From: Dietzia psychralcaliphila
Lineage (GTDB): Bacteria; Actinomycetota; Actinomycetes; Mycobacteriales; Mycobacteriaceae
Assembly: GCF_003096095.1 (NCBI RefSeq)
Contig: NZ_CP015453.1
Coordinates: forward strand, 1,736,001-1,800,000
Direction of reading: 5' to 3'
Length of the DNA stretch: 64,000 nt
Shown here in pieces: positions 1 through 8,559 of the stretch. The notes beneath the pieces were generated by a model that made no database searches, had not been told where the DNA came from, and saw nothing but the letters and a program-made list of their open reading frames with translations. The position numbers and the translations under genes were made by a program. How positions within the stretch are numbered: position 1 is the stretch's first letter; each line of letters opens with the position of its first letter.

Positions 1-969
1 TTCGGGCCCGTCTCCCACCCGCAGGACGGTACCCACGAGGATCGGGGCGTCCAGACGTCGGGACAGCGCGGTGATCTGGGCGCCGGCGCGCTGGTCCGCA
101 AGCGGGGAGATGTCCGAGGCGTTCTCCGGCCACAGCACCAGATCCGGCCGCGCCGCGGTCCCGGCCTCGACGTCGTTGGCGAGTTCCGCCGTCACCCGGA
201 GGTGGTTCTCGAGCACCGCACGACGTTGGGCGTTGAAGTCCAGCCCGAGCCTGGGGACGTTGCCCTGGATGACAGTGACCTCGACCGTCTCTCTAGTGTC
301 TCCTGCCGAGGCGGCGACGGACGCACCGGCGACGAGCCCAGCGGTGACCAGCGGGGCGGCCAGGAGCGCGATGGCTGTTCTTCCGGGCCGGTCCCCGCGC
401 ACGAGAATCAACGCGCCGATACCGAGCACCGCGCCCAGGGACGCCACCGCGAAACCGAGCAGCGGGGCCCCGCCGAGCGAGGCCAGGGCCAGGAGGGGGC
501 TGTCGGCCTGGCCGAACGCCAGTCGGCCCCACGGGAAACCGCCCCAGGGCCACGAGGAGCGGATCCACTCCCACAACGACCACCAGCCGGCCACCCCGGC
601 CACCGCTCCCAGTGCTCGTAGGCCGACGCGGGGTCCGGGGGCCAGCCCCGCTCGCAGGATCGGCACGGCTCCGGCGCCGAAGGCCGCCAGGTAGAGCGCC
701 TCGACGAGCGCCAGCGCCCAGGCCGCGTAGGCGCCCACGTATAGGCCCACCCACGGGGCCAGTAGGAGAAAAAAGACGAGCCCCGCCACCAGTCCCAGGA
801 GGGCGCCCGTGCGCACCCGGGGTGCGGGTCCACGTAGTGGGGAGAGGACGACGACGAGGAGGGCGATCGCGGGAAGCGCCGCCCACCACAGGCCGACCGG
901 AGGGAACGAGGCGGCCAGCAGCGCGCCGGCAGCGGCCGCTCCCACCACCCGGGCCAGGGTGGTGATCAC
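1..969 (-). CDS. lnt: Apolipoprotein N-acyltransferase, second copy, partial (runs off left edge)
   Basis: Lnt transfers an acyl chain to the N-terminal cysteine of lipoproteins at the membrane. The minus-strand frame from GTG at 969 is open to base 1 (323 codons). It aligns along its whole length with the N-terminal part of the complete Lnt at 45914-47500: the same membrane segments (GLWWAALPA, GLVAGLVFFLLL, WSLWEWIRSSWPWGGFPWG) and the start of the nitrilase domain (VIQGNVPRLGLDFNAQRR, LVLWPENASDISPLADQ). WPEN contains the expected catalytic Glu. The Lys and Cys of the triad would lie beyond the edge. Divergence is concentrated in one loop, about residues 175-235. An in-frame ATG at 1083 would add 38 residues not found in the other copy, so GTG 969 is preferred. 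It lies downstream of the cytochrome c maturation genes, in the same direction. Confidence 0.88.
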   Translation of the reverse strand, partial: MITTLARVVGAAAAGALLAASFPPVGLWWAALPAIALLVVVLSPLRGPAPRVRTGALLGLVAGLVFFLLLAPWVGLYVGAYAAWALALVEALYLAAFGAGAVPILRAGLAPGPRVGLRALGAVAGVAGWWSLWEWIRSSWPWGGFPWGRLAFGQADSPLLALASLGGAPLLGFAVASLGAVLGIGALILVRGDRPGRTAIALLAAPLVTAGLVAGASVAASAGDTRETVEVTVIQGNVPRLGLDFNAQRRAVLENHLRVTAELANDVEAGTAARPDLVLWPENASDISPLADQRAGAQITALSRRLDAPILVGTVLRVGDGPE

Positions 970-1125
970 TCCGGGTCCCGCTGCACCATGCCCGCCGACA
1001 TCGACTGCGAGCGCGTCATCCTCTCCCGCTTCTCGCGATCGCCGGGACGCAATGCCGGGGCAGGTCGATTCGCCATACCTCATGATTTCACGCCCGCACC
1101 GTAAAACTACTTTCCGCGCGCGACA

Positions 1126-2163
1126 CTAGTTCAATCCGGCGTAGGAGTGCAGGCCCGAGACGACAATGTTGATGAAGAAGAGGTTGAACACGGTGGTCGC
1201 GAAGCCGAGGATGTTGATCCACGCCGCCCTCTTTGGCCCCCAACCGCTCGTGCTGCGCGCGTGGAGATATCCGGCGTATATGACCCACGAGATGAAGCTG
1301 ACAGTTTCCTTCGGATCCCATCCCCAGAACCGGCCCCAAGCTCCTTCTGCCCACACCGCTCCGAGGATGACGCCGACACTGAAGATGGGGAAGCCGATAA
1401 CCGCCGTCCGATAGGCGACGCGATCAAGTATCTCGTCCGCCGGGAGCGGACGGGCGAGGCCCGCGAACCGACCGTGCTCTTGGCCCTTGGGTTGCCAGAT
1501 ACGGAGGAGGTACAGGACGCTGGCGATGCCAGACACAAGGAATAGTGCTGCGCCGAGGCCGATAATCGACACGTGAATGGGCAACCAGTAAGAGCGTAGC
1601 GCAGGTACAACAGGTGCCGCTTCTGAATACAGGTTCGTTCCACCGAAGAAGAGCAGAATTAGAATTGGTGCAAGGATGAATGGCCAGGCGGTACGTAGTG
1701 CTGGTTTGCGCAGCGCTGTCAACGATGCGCCGATCGCGAGCAGGCAGGTGAACGAGATGAACTCGTACATGTTGCCCAGTGGCATCCGATCTGTCGCTAG
1801 TCCCCGAAGGAGCACTGAGGCGGCATGGAAGACGAAGGCGATTGATGTGAAGAGCAGCGCGATCTTCGCCCAGCTGGCGCCGCGGTCCGAGTGTCGGTAC
1901 TCCTCACCGGTGCCGGTCAGCGACGTCGAACGGATCAGTACGTCACCGTCCGGACGTTCCCGGTAACCTGTCTGGCGAACGCCAGCTGCAATTTGTGCGG
2001 CAGCGCGGGGCTCCCGAAACATCGCGTAGTAGACAACGGCCGCAACCATTGCCACCGCGTACAGCGCGAACGCGGTCTGAAAGGCTACGTCGCTGTAGGA
2101 CGACAACGTTTCGTCGATGGGCACTTCTGTGAGCACTTGTTGGGCAAATGAGTGGAGAATCAT
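1126..2163 (-). CDS. ccsB: System II cytochrome c maturation protein CcsB/CcsA-type (heme handling, WWD domain)
   Basis: Integral membrane component that, with the ResB partner, carries heme to the outside and presents it for attachment to apocytochrome c. The protein is about 345 residues from ATG 2163, strongly hydrophobic, with the tryptophan-rich WWD-type heme motif near residues 250-270 (GRFWGWDPKETVSFISW) and family histidines (LPIHVSI, YLHARS, LHSYAG at the C-terminus). The start is fixed by an ATGA overlap with the resB stop (2160-2163), so the two are translationally coupled. A longer in-frame start at 2301 would add basic low-complexity sequence that is really resB coding DNA. Mycobacterial equivalents (Rv0529 type) have the same partners. 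Base composition looks AT-richer than the neighbouring metal genes. Confidence 0.93.
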   Translation of the reverse strand: MILHSFAQQVLTEVPIDETLSSYSDVAFQTAFALYAVAMVAAVVYYAMFREPRAAAQIAAGVRQTGYRERPDGDVLIRSTSLTGTGEEYRHSDRGASWAKIALLFTSIAFVFHAASVLLRGLATDRMPLGNMYEFISFTCLLAIGASLTALRKPALRTAWPFILAPILILLFFGGTNLYSEAAPVVPALRSYWLPIHVSIIGLGAALFLVSGIASVLYLLRIWQPKGQEHGRFAGLARPLPADEILDRVAYRTAVIGFPIFSVGVILGAVWAEGAWGRFWGWDPKETVSFISWVIYAGYLHARSTSGWGPKRAAWINILGFATTVFNLFFINIVVSGLHSYAGLN

Positions 2164-3857
2164 CCGTTCCTGTCCTTTTCCGGGCCATCGGCGATTACTG
2201 TTCCGCCGTCTAGTTGTTCGTCGTCGGTTGCTGTTCTGGCCGGGGCGAGCGTCATCGTGTCCGTCAGTCGATCTCGGATGGCGTCGAATTCTCGACCCCA
2301 TCCCGCACGATCGGTTTTGGCAAGACCACCCAATTCGACTACGGTTTTGCCGTCTTCCGCAGTGGCGATGCGTGCCCAGATGCGGCGGCGGGTCACCATT
2401 AGCGAGAGCACGAGGCCTCCCACCATCGAAACCGCGAAGATTCCGACCCAGTTCTGCGCCGGATCGTAGGAGACCTGGTAGTTGGCGAACTCTTCGGCGC
2501 CGTCAAATGTCACTGTTGTGCCGTCGGGCAACTCGGTTGATTGCCCCGGTCTTAGATTGACGCGGGCCTCGCGTTCTAGTGCACCAGATTCGATGAGCTC
2601 GGGATCGAGCGAGAAGATCGATTGCGGTTGACCGGAATCGAGGCCGGTGTCACCACGATAGACGTCGACGGCGACGGCAGGATCAGTCATCGAGGGAAAT
2701 CTAGACGAAAGAATCTTGCCGTCGAACTGCGCGGTCGGGGCAAAGAGTCCCTGGATCACGATCTGGTTCTCGCGGCGATCCTCAAGGAGGGGATACATAC
2801 CGGCGGGGGGGTCGAATCGTAGAATTCCGGACGACAGAAAAGTGACTAGCTCATCTGGTTGCCATTGCTGGATGTCTGTACGTACCTCACCGTTTGGGAA
2901 TGTAACGGTGAACCGTGGAGCGAATCCATGGCCTTGCAAATACACCCGAACATCATCGATGCGCAGAGGATGGTTGACTCGTAGTTGATACTTATCCCAG
3001 GTCGTCGGATCGGTGTTTGAAAGATCGGTGGTGTAATCAATGTTGGATCGGAACATCACCACCTGCCCGGTTGGCAGGTAATCGGCAGTAAAGTCTTTGA
3101 CGTTGAAACAAAACGGGTGCAGGTCCGTCCCGTCCACAAGCAACCCAGCACGGAACGAGTCAAAGGCGGCTGGCGTCGTGCTGCAGAAGGCGGGCGATTC
3201 TGGTTCGGCGATGATCACTCGCATGCCTTCGTAGTAGATGAACTTGCCAGCAGCGAATGCGATGAGAAGGCCAAGTAAGGAGAAGTGGAAAACGATGTTC
3301 CCGATCTCGCGCAAATACCCGCGTTCGGAAGAAATCTCGATCGCTCCAGCGACTCGTCCGTCCCCATTTCTCCGAGAGCGGCGCCACCTTTTGAGTTGTC
3401 GCTCCACGGCCGCTGACGCCTCTTGTGGCGAAGCCGTGGTGACTAACGTCGCCGAATGCGGGAGCCGCGCCAGATTCCGCGGGGTAGCCGGTGGCGGGGT
3501 TCGTAGTTGCCGGACGAGGTCAAAAGACCGCGGCAGGAGGCACCCGATCAGTGAGGTGAACAGCAGCGCGTAGATGGCGGTGAACCACCATGAACTGAAC
3601 ACGTCGAAAAGTTGTAACTGGTCATAAACCTCACCGACAAACCCATTTTCGGCGATGAAGTCGGTGACGTTTGCTTGGTTGAGGCTGCGCTGCGGTAGCA
3701 ACGCGCCCGGAATTGCAGCGATAGCCAGGAGGAAAAGAAGAATGAGCGCCGTTCGCATGCTGGTAAGCACACGCCAGGCGTTCCGCAACGGCGACACAAT
3801 TCGGTTCAATATGGTCTTGCGATAGGTGCTGCTCGGTGCAGCCGAGGGATCAATCAT
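2160..3857 (-). CDS. resB: ResB-like cytochrome c biogenesis protein
   Basis: Partner of CcsB in the heme delivery and ligation complex of system II. The protein is 565 residues. A basic N-terminal tail precedes membrane segments near residues 35-55 (TALILLFLLAIAAIPGALL) and 90-110 (WWFTAIYALLFTSLIGCLL), then about 190-210, followed by a long extracytoplasmic domain. A final membrane helix lies near 475-495 (WVGIFAVSMVGGLVLSLMV), before a cytoplasmic tail. ALLPQRSLNQ and the GCLLPRSFDLVRQLR region are typical of ResB/CcsA-partner proteins (Rv0528 type). It is the third gene of tlpA-ccdA-resB-ccsB. A 74-bp gap separates it from ccdA, and it overlaps ccsB by ATGA. Confidence 0.93.
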   Translation of the reverse strand: MIDPSAAPSSTYRKTILNRIVSPLRNAWRVLTSMRTALILLFLLAIAAIPGALLPQRSLNQANVTDFIAENGFVGEVYDQLQLFDVFSSWWFTAIYALLFTSLIGCLLPRSFDLVRQLRTPPPATPRNLARLPHSATLVTTASPQEASAAVERQLKRWRRSRRNGDGRVAGAIEISSERGYLREIGNIVFHFSLLGLLIAFAAGKFIYYEGMRVIIAEPESPAFCSTTPAAFDSFRAGLLVDGTDLHPFCFNVKDFTADYLPTGQVVMFRSNIDYTTDLSNTDPTTWDKYQLRVNHPLRIDDVRVYLQGHGFAPRFTVTFPNGEVRTDIQQWQPDELVTFLSSGILRFDPPAGMYPLLEDRRENQIVIQGLFAPTAQFDGKILSSRFPSMTDPAVAVDVYRGDTGLDSGQPQSIFSLDPELIESGALEREARVNLRPGQSTELPDGTTVTFDGAEEFANYQVSYDPAQNWVGIFAVSMVGGLVLSLMVTRRRIWARIATAEDGKTVVELGGLAKTDRAGWGREFDAIRDRLTDTMTLAPARTATDDEQLDGGTVIADGPEKDRNG

Positions 3858-3931
3858 CGTCTCTCTCTGACTCGGACCTTGGGGGAGCCTGCGACCAGGG
3901 CGCGGTTGTCAACATAGGTCCATTGGGCAAG

Positions 3932-4831
3932 CTAGATCGGCAACGTGGTGCCGGTGATTGCGAAGTCCCGCAGCCAGCTGATGAATAGTGCCCACACGCC
4001 ACTGAACAGGGCTATGCCCACTGCGATGAGCAAGACGCCGCCGATGATTTGAATTCGTCGAGTGTTGCGTTGTAGCCAGCCGACGGTTCGAATTGCCCAG
4101 GTGGAACTCCACGCGACGACGATGAATGGCAGCCCCAGTCCGAGGCAGTAGGCGACGATGAGCATGACACCGCGCGTGCCGCTGAAGCCACTTCCGGCAG
4201 CGACGGACAGTGCGGCCGCGAGCGTCGGTCCTAGGCAGGGTGTCCAGCCGAGGGCGAACACTCCGCCGAGAAGAGGCGCACCGACCCACGTAGAGACGGC
4301 CTTCGGCTGGAATCGGGTATCTCGTTGCAGTACCGGTACGAAGCCGATGAAGACCAGACCCATGAGGATGGTGATGACCCCGCCGATGCGCTGGAGTAAC
4401 TCCTCGTGCGGTGCGAGGTATTGAACCGTTCCGAGCACCATTGCGCTGAGCGAGACGAACACCACGGTGAACCCGCCGACGAAGAGCAGCGATGCCCCGA
4501 CGACGCGGTAGCGCGAGCTTTGTCTGGCCTTCTTCTCCTCGAGGGTGATCGTTTGCGACTCGCTGTGGCGCTGTTCGGCCTGCGCAACGGTGACCGGTGG
4601 TCGCTCGGCGCCGACGACGCTAGCCAGGTAGGCGAGGTAGCCGGGGATGAGCGGGACGACGCACGGGGAGGCGAACGAGACCAGTCCGGCAAGGAGACAG
4701 GCGCCGAGTGCAAGTAATAGTGGCCCGCTGGCTGCTGCCTGCTGGAATGCGGAACCGATACCTTCCGCGAGCACCAGTGCGTCCATCGGCGGCATGGCGC
4801 TGGCGGAGACGAGGTCGGCAACACCCGTCAC
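3932..4831 (-). CDS. ccdA: Thiol-disulfide transporter CcdA (DsbD membrane domain)
   Basis: Moves reducing equivalents across the membrane to the extracytoplasmic thioredoxin TlpA/ResA so that apocytochrome CXXCH cysteines stay reduced. The protein is 299 residues with about six membrane helices. The two redox cysteines of the family are visible: Cys57 in SFASPCVVPLIPGYL and Cys199 in GWTPCLGPTLAAAL, both in proline-containing membrane motifs. Its start (ATG 4831) overlaps the tlpA stop as ATGA, indicating translational coupling. Mycobacterial counterpart is the Rv0527 type. No defect is visible. Confidence 0.95.
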   Translation of the reverse strand: MTGVADLVSASAMPPMDALVLAEGIGSAFQQAAASGPLLLALGACLLAGLVSFASPCVVPLIPGYLAYLASVVGAERPPVTVAQAEQRHSESQTITLEEKKARQSSRYRVVGASLLFVGGFTVVFVSLSAMVLGTVQYLAPHEELLQRIGGVITILMGLVFIGFVPVLQRDTRFQPKAVSTWVGAPLLGGVFALGWTPCLGPTLAAALSVAAGSGFSGTRGVMLIVAYCLGLGLPFIVVAWSSTWAIRTVGWLQRNTRRIQIIGGVLLIAVGIALFSGVWALFISWLRDFAITGTTLPI

Positions 4832-5448
4832 GGCATGGTGCTTTCATCGTCGGCCACCAGCTCGGCGATGACGTCCCGAAGTTGATAATCGGTGATCTCC
4901 GCCAGATACACCGAGGCCACCCGATGTTGCCGGTCCAGCAGCAGGGTCGCCGGTACAACCGAGGTGGGAAAGCCCCGAAGTGCGCCCACGACCCTGTTGG
5001 TCGGGTCCCAGATCGACGGGTAAGTAACGCCGTTATCGCGGACGAAGTCGACCGGCTTGTCGCGATTGGGATCGCGCAGGTTAATCCCGAGCACGGTGGC
5101 TCCCTGCGGTTCGAACTCCTCGTGAAGACGCTGAAGATCGTCGACCTCGGTGCGACACGGTGCACACCATTGGCCCCACGTATTGAGGATCACCACCTCG
5201 CCTTTGTAGTCGGCGAGCCCGATGGTCTGGTCTGGGTCAAGCAGGTCCGGGCCGGCGAGTTCGGCAACCGGTTTTCGTTCTTCCTCGGGGTAGTGGATCT
5301 CCAACTGTCCATCTGGACTGACGAACTCAAACGTGCCGCCCTGCGCGACCGCATCGGTGCCACTCCCACAACCTGTAAGGACTAGAGCGCTCGCACACAG
5401 AGCCCCCCACAGTCGCGCGCGGAAACCGATTGCTCGACTACTGCCCAT
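4828..5448 (-). CDS. tlpA: TlpA/ResA-type thioredoxin lipoprotein
   Basis: Extracytoplasmic thiol-disulfide oxidoreductase that reduces apocytochrome c cysteines, recharged by CcdA. From ATG 5448 the protein has 206 residues: a lipoprotein signal with lipobox LTGC (Cys27), then a thioredoxin fold with active site WCAPC at about 94-98 and the cis-proline region near SVVPATLLLD. The start is chosen because GGAGTG lies 6 nt upstream and a signal peptide follows immediately; the longer frame to 5547 has no signal at its N-terminus. First gene of the ccs operon, divergent from cmtR with about 160 bp between them. Confidence 0.93.
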   Translation of the reverse strand: MGSSRAIGFRARLWGALCASALVLTGCGSGTDAVAQGGTFEFVSPDGQLEIHYPEEERKPVAELAGPDLLDPDQTIGLADYKGEVVILNTWGQWCAPCRTEVDDLQRLHEEFEPQGATVLGINLRDPNRDKPVDFVRDNGVTYPSIWDPTNRVVGALRGFPTSVVPATLLLDRQHRVASVYLAEITDYQLRDVIAELVADDESTMP

Positions 5449-5590
5449 GCTTGTCACTCCGATCTGCGACGGGTTGTTGTCCCCTCGGCTCCGAACCGGT
5501 GGTGCCGCACGGGTGGCTCTGTCGAACCCCACTGACGTGACCGGCACCGACGAGCAGCATCCCGCCGCCTGATCGCCCGAAATGGTTCAC

Positions 5591-5629
5591 GAAGCAATGT
5601 ATCATTCAGTAAATGCTGACCATTGCTTC
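5591..5629 (+). promoter_or_regulatory. Inverted repeat and -10 element at the cmtR start
   Basis: A perfect 9-bp inverted repeat, GAAGCAATG (5591-5599) and CATTGCTTC (5621-5629), brackets the cmtR start codon (ATG 5613). A TATCAT hexamer at 5600-5605 lies 7 nt before the ATG, fitting a -10 element with transcription starting at the start codon. The repeat could be the CmtR operator, an mRNA hairpin, or both. Known CmtR sites are AT-rich inverted repeats near the promoter. Confidence 0.55.
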
Positions 5630-5975
5630 GCGTCAAGGTTTGATGAACCGACTCGGTCGCGCCATGGCCGACCCGACTCGTTCTCGTATCCTCATGAGGC
5701 TGCTGGATGGGCCTGTGTATCCCGCCGAGATTGCCCGCGAGCTGGGGTTAACACGTTCAAACGTGTCGAATCATCTCGCCTGTCTCAGGGATTGCGGGAT
5801 CGCCGTCGCCGAACTTGAGGGCCGACAGCATCGGTACGAGATCGTCGATGCCCATCTGGCACGGGCGTTGAACGCCTTGGTCGAGACGACTCTCGCCGTC
5901 GACGAAAACTCACCCTGTCTGGACATGCAGTGTCCGGTCGAGGGTTGCTGCAGTTCGGAAGGGGATCGGCGGTGA
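5613..5975 (+). CDS. cmtR: CmtR-type ArsR/SmtB repressor, Cd/Pb sensing
   Basis: Metal-responsive winged-helix repressor of the downstream exporter. The 120-residue protein carries the recognition helix LTRSNVSNHLACLRDCG. Cys57, Cys61 and Cys102 fall at the same numbered positions as the Cd/Pb ligands of M. tuberculosis CmtR. Three further cysteines (107, 112, 113) lie in the tail PCLDMQCPVEGCCSS. The ATG at 5613 has no Shine-Dalgarno but has a TATCAT hexamer 7 nt upstream. The stop overlaps the ATPase start as GTGA (5972-5975), so the two are one operon. Autoregulation through the repeat at its start is inferred. Confidence 0.93.
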   Translation: MLTIASRQGLMNRLGRAMADPTRSRILMRLLDGPVYPAEIARELGLTRSNVSNHLACLRDCGIAVAELEGRQHRYEIVDAHLARALNALVETTLAVDENSPCLDMQCPVEGCCSSEGDRR

Positions 5976-7966
5976 CGCCGTCCGCGTGTGGTTGCGAGCC
6001 GGCCGGGCCGGTGACCAGCCAAGAGGAGTCCGCTTCGGGGTGGCGCAACAGTGCCGTGCTCATCCCGGTGTTCTCTGGCCTCACACTCCTGTTGGGTTTG
6101 ATCCTCGAGTGGTTCGTTCGCGGTGCCGGAGCGGAGATTGCGGCGGCGTGGCTGTTCTGGACTGCTCTACTTCTGGGCGCCTCGCAGTTTGTTCCAGGCG
6201 CCGTGCGGGCTCTGTTGTCCCGGGGTCGGTTGAGTATCGGGTTATTGATGACAATCAGCGCCACCGGTGCGGTCGCGCTCGGGTTCATCGAGGAGGCCGC
6301 GGCCCTGGCCTTCTTATATTCCATCGTCGAGGCGCTGGAAGATCGGGCGATGGACAAGGCCCGCTCGGGCTTGCGGGCCCTGTTGGCACTGATTCCGCCT
6401 AGTGCCACCGTCCTGGGCGCCGCCGGGGCCACCCGCACCGTGCCTGTCGAGTCTTTGGAGCGCGGCGACGTGCTCCGTCTGGTCGCCGGCGAACGTCTGG
6501 CCACCGACGGGATCGTTCGTGTCGGGAAGAGCAGCCTGGATGTCTCGGCGATCACGGGTGAATCCATTCCCATCGAGGTCGGGCCCGGTGACGCGGTGTT
6601 GGCCGGCTCGATCAACACCGCCGGCGTCCTGGAGGTCGAGGCCACGGCCGCAGGGACAGACAACTCCTTGACCACAGTGGTCGAACTGGTTGAGCAGGCA
6701 CAGACAGAAAAGGGGGAGCGGGCCCGTATCGCCGACCGCCTGGCCCGCCCGCTGGTGCCGGGTGTCCTCATCCTGGCTGCTCTGGTCGCTCTGATCGGCT
6801 CGATCTTCGGAGATTCCGGACTGTGGATCGAGCGAGCACTGGTGGTACTGGTCGCAGCGTCGCCATGCGCACTGGCCATCTCGGTGCCGATCACGGTCGT
6901 CTCCGCGATCGGTGCGGCCAGTAAGTTCGGGGTGATCATCAAATCGGGTGCCGCGTTCGAGCGCATGGGCTACCTCCGGCATGTGGCAGTGGACAAGACC
7001 GGAACCTTGACCCGCAACCAGCCCACCGTCGCGCAAGTCCTCACCACTGGCAACGCTGCCGAGGACCAGGTCCTGGGCTGGGCGGCCGCTCTGGAAACCC
7101 ACAGCACCCACCCACTGGCCTCAGCGATCACCGCCGCCGCTACCGACGTCCCCGCCGCATCGGAGGTCACCGAGTCCGCCGGCGCGGGAATCGCCGGCCT
7201 CATCGATGGCGTGCACATCGCCGTCGGCAGCCCGCGCTGGCTCGACCCAGGCCCTCTCGCAGATCACGTTCGCGCCATGGAGAACCGCGGCATCACGGTG
7301 GTGATCGTCCACCGCGACGCACGCCCGGTCGGGGCCATCGGGGTGCGCGACGAGCTGCGTCCGGAGGCCGGCGAAGCCATGACGTCGCTGACCTCGAGGG
7401 GGATGGGCGTGACGATGCTCACCGGGGACAACTCCCGCACCGCTGATGCACTGGCCGCCGAGGCGGGGATCACCGACGTGCGTTCCGAGCTGCGTCCGCA
7501 GGACAAGGCGCAGGCAATCGCCCAGTTGCGTGGCGACGGCCGGGGGCCAGTGGCGATGATCGGCGACGGTGTCAACGACGCCCCCGCGCTCGCCTCGGCG
7601 GACATCGGAATCGCCATGGGGGCCACCGGCTCCGACGCAGCGATCGAGTCAGCGGATGTCGCGTTCACCGGAGATGACTTGCGACTGATCCCGCGCGCCA
7701 TAGACCACGCCCGCCGCGGTCGTCGCGTCATCAATCAGAACATCATCCTGTCCTTGGCGATCATCGTCGTTCTGCTTCCACTCGCGATTACCGGAATTCT
7801 GGGACTCGCCGCCGTCGTCCTGGTCCACGAGGTCGCCGAAGTCTTCGTCATCCTCAACGGCCTGCGTGCCGCACGCACCAAGCAACTCGAGCGACCCCCG
7901 AGCACAACAACGACCGACCACGAAGACAGTCGACACATGCACCGGCCGGTGCCGCTCCCTCAATGA
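5972..7966 (+). CDS. ctpG: P1B-type heavy-metal ATPase, CtpG/CadA-like (Cd/Pb/Zn export)
   Basis: ATP-driven metal efflux pump, about 664 residues from GTG 5972. GGAAGGGGA upstream and the GTGA overlap with cmtR decide the start. A short cysteine tail (ACGCEP) replaces a full HMA domain. Helices are followed by the actuator motif TGES (SAITGESIPIEV), the transmembrane metal motif SPC (AASPCALAIS, in place of CPC), the phosphorylation site DKTGTLT, the HP motif (STHPLASA), and the hinge MIGDGVNDAPALA. It ends in a final helix pair with VHEVAEVFVILNGLR. SPC in place of CPC and CmtR control match mycobacterial CtpG. The exact metal preference is inferred from the repressor. Confidence 0.92.
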   Translation: MTPSACGCEPAGPVTSQEESASGWRNSAVLIPVFSGLTLLLGLILEWFVRGAGAEIAAAWLFWTALLLGASQFVPGAVRALLSRGRLSIGLLMTISATGAVALGFIEEAAALAFLYSIVEALEDRAMDKARSGLRALLALIPPSATVLGAAGATRTVPVESLERGDVLRLVAGERLATDGIVRVGKSSLDVSAITGESIPIEVGPGDAVLAGSINTAGVLEVEATAAGTDNSLTTVVELVEQAQTEKGERARIADRLARPLVPGVLILAALVALIGSIFGDSGLWIERALVVLVAASPCALAISVPITVVSAIGAASKFGVIIKSGAAFERMGYLRHVAVDKTGTLTRNQPTVAQVLTTGNAAEDQVLGWAAALETHSTHPLASAITAAATDVPAASEVTESAGAGIAGLIDGVHIAVGSPRWLDPGPLADHVRAMENRGITVVIVHRDARPVGAIGVRDELRPEAGEAMTSLTSRGMGVTMLTGDNSRTADALAAEAGITDVRSELRPQDKAQAIAQLRGDGRGPVAMIGDGVNDAPALASADIGIAMGATGSDAAIESADVAFTGDDLRLIPRAIDHARRGRRVINQNIILSLAIIVVLLPLAITGILGLAAVVLVHEVAEVFVILNGLRAARTKQLERPPSTTTTDHEDSRHMHRPVPLPQ

Positions 7967-8163
7967 CCTGCATCGAGCGCCCCACGCCGCATCGCCGCCG
8001 GAAAAGACTGGCGGCAACCATCACAGCAACTCGGAATCAACCGGACGGCCCTGGCGTGGGAACCGGCATCGACGGGAGGGCATCAGCTGCGAGGCACGCC
8101 TGGGCAAGAACACTGCGGACACGGATGCCCGGGACCTACCGTCCCCACATCGCCGATTGGTGC

Positions 8164-8198
8164 TAATATCGTCGTATGGCGATTATTGATGAGGTGCC
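8164..8198 (+). promoter_or_regulatory. Leaderless promoter and imperfect dyad at the arsR start
   Basis: TAATAT at 8164-8169 lies 6 nt before the ATG at 8176. An imperfect inverted repeat, AATATCG and CGATTATT, spans the start codon and could be the ArsR operator. No Shine-Dalgarno is present. The 209-bp stretch before it (7967-8175) shows no gene. Confidence 0.45.
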
Positions 8199-8553
8199 TG
8201 ATTCGGTGACATTCGAGGATCGAAGCGCCTATGCAGCGTTGTTCCATGCTCTGGCGGAACCGACTCGTCTGGCGTTGTTGGAGCATCTGGTCAGTGGTGA
8301 GCATCGGGTTCGTGATCTGGTCGATCACATGCATCTGGCGCAGTCCACGGTGAGCAAGCACCTGGCATGCCTGCGAGATTGCGGGCTGGTCAGAGTGCGG
8401 ATCGAGGGGCGCTCCTCCTGGTTCTCGCTGGCTGAGCCGGCCCGGCTGGCGGAACTGGTGGCGGCCGCCGATGCGCTGTTGAGTGCGTCCGGGATCTCGC
8501 CGTCGCTGCGCGATCACCAGGATCACCCCGACCTGGATCTCGGGCAGGAGTGA
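8176..8553 (+). CDS. ArsR/SmtB-family metal-sensing repressor
   Basis: A 125-residue winged-helix repressor. The recognition helix carries two cysteines (STVSKHLACLRDCG, Cys65 and Cys69), the same arrangement as CmtR and CadC-like alpha3/alpha4 sensors, so Cd, Zn or Pb is the likely inducer. It lacks the extra cysteine tail of the neighbouring CmtR. The czcD-like gene begins 6 bp downstream, so the two form an operon and the exporter is the likely target. The C-terminal DHQDHPDLDLGQ tail could supply additional metal ligands. Confidence 0.9.
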   Translation: MAIIDEVPDSVTFEDRSAYAALFHALAEPTRLALLEHLVSGEHRVRDLVDHMHLAQSTVSKHLACLRDCGLVRVRIEGRSSWFSLAEPARLAELVAAADALLSASGISPSLRDHQDHPDLDLGQE

Positions 8554-8559
8554 GCCCGG

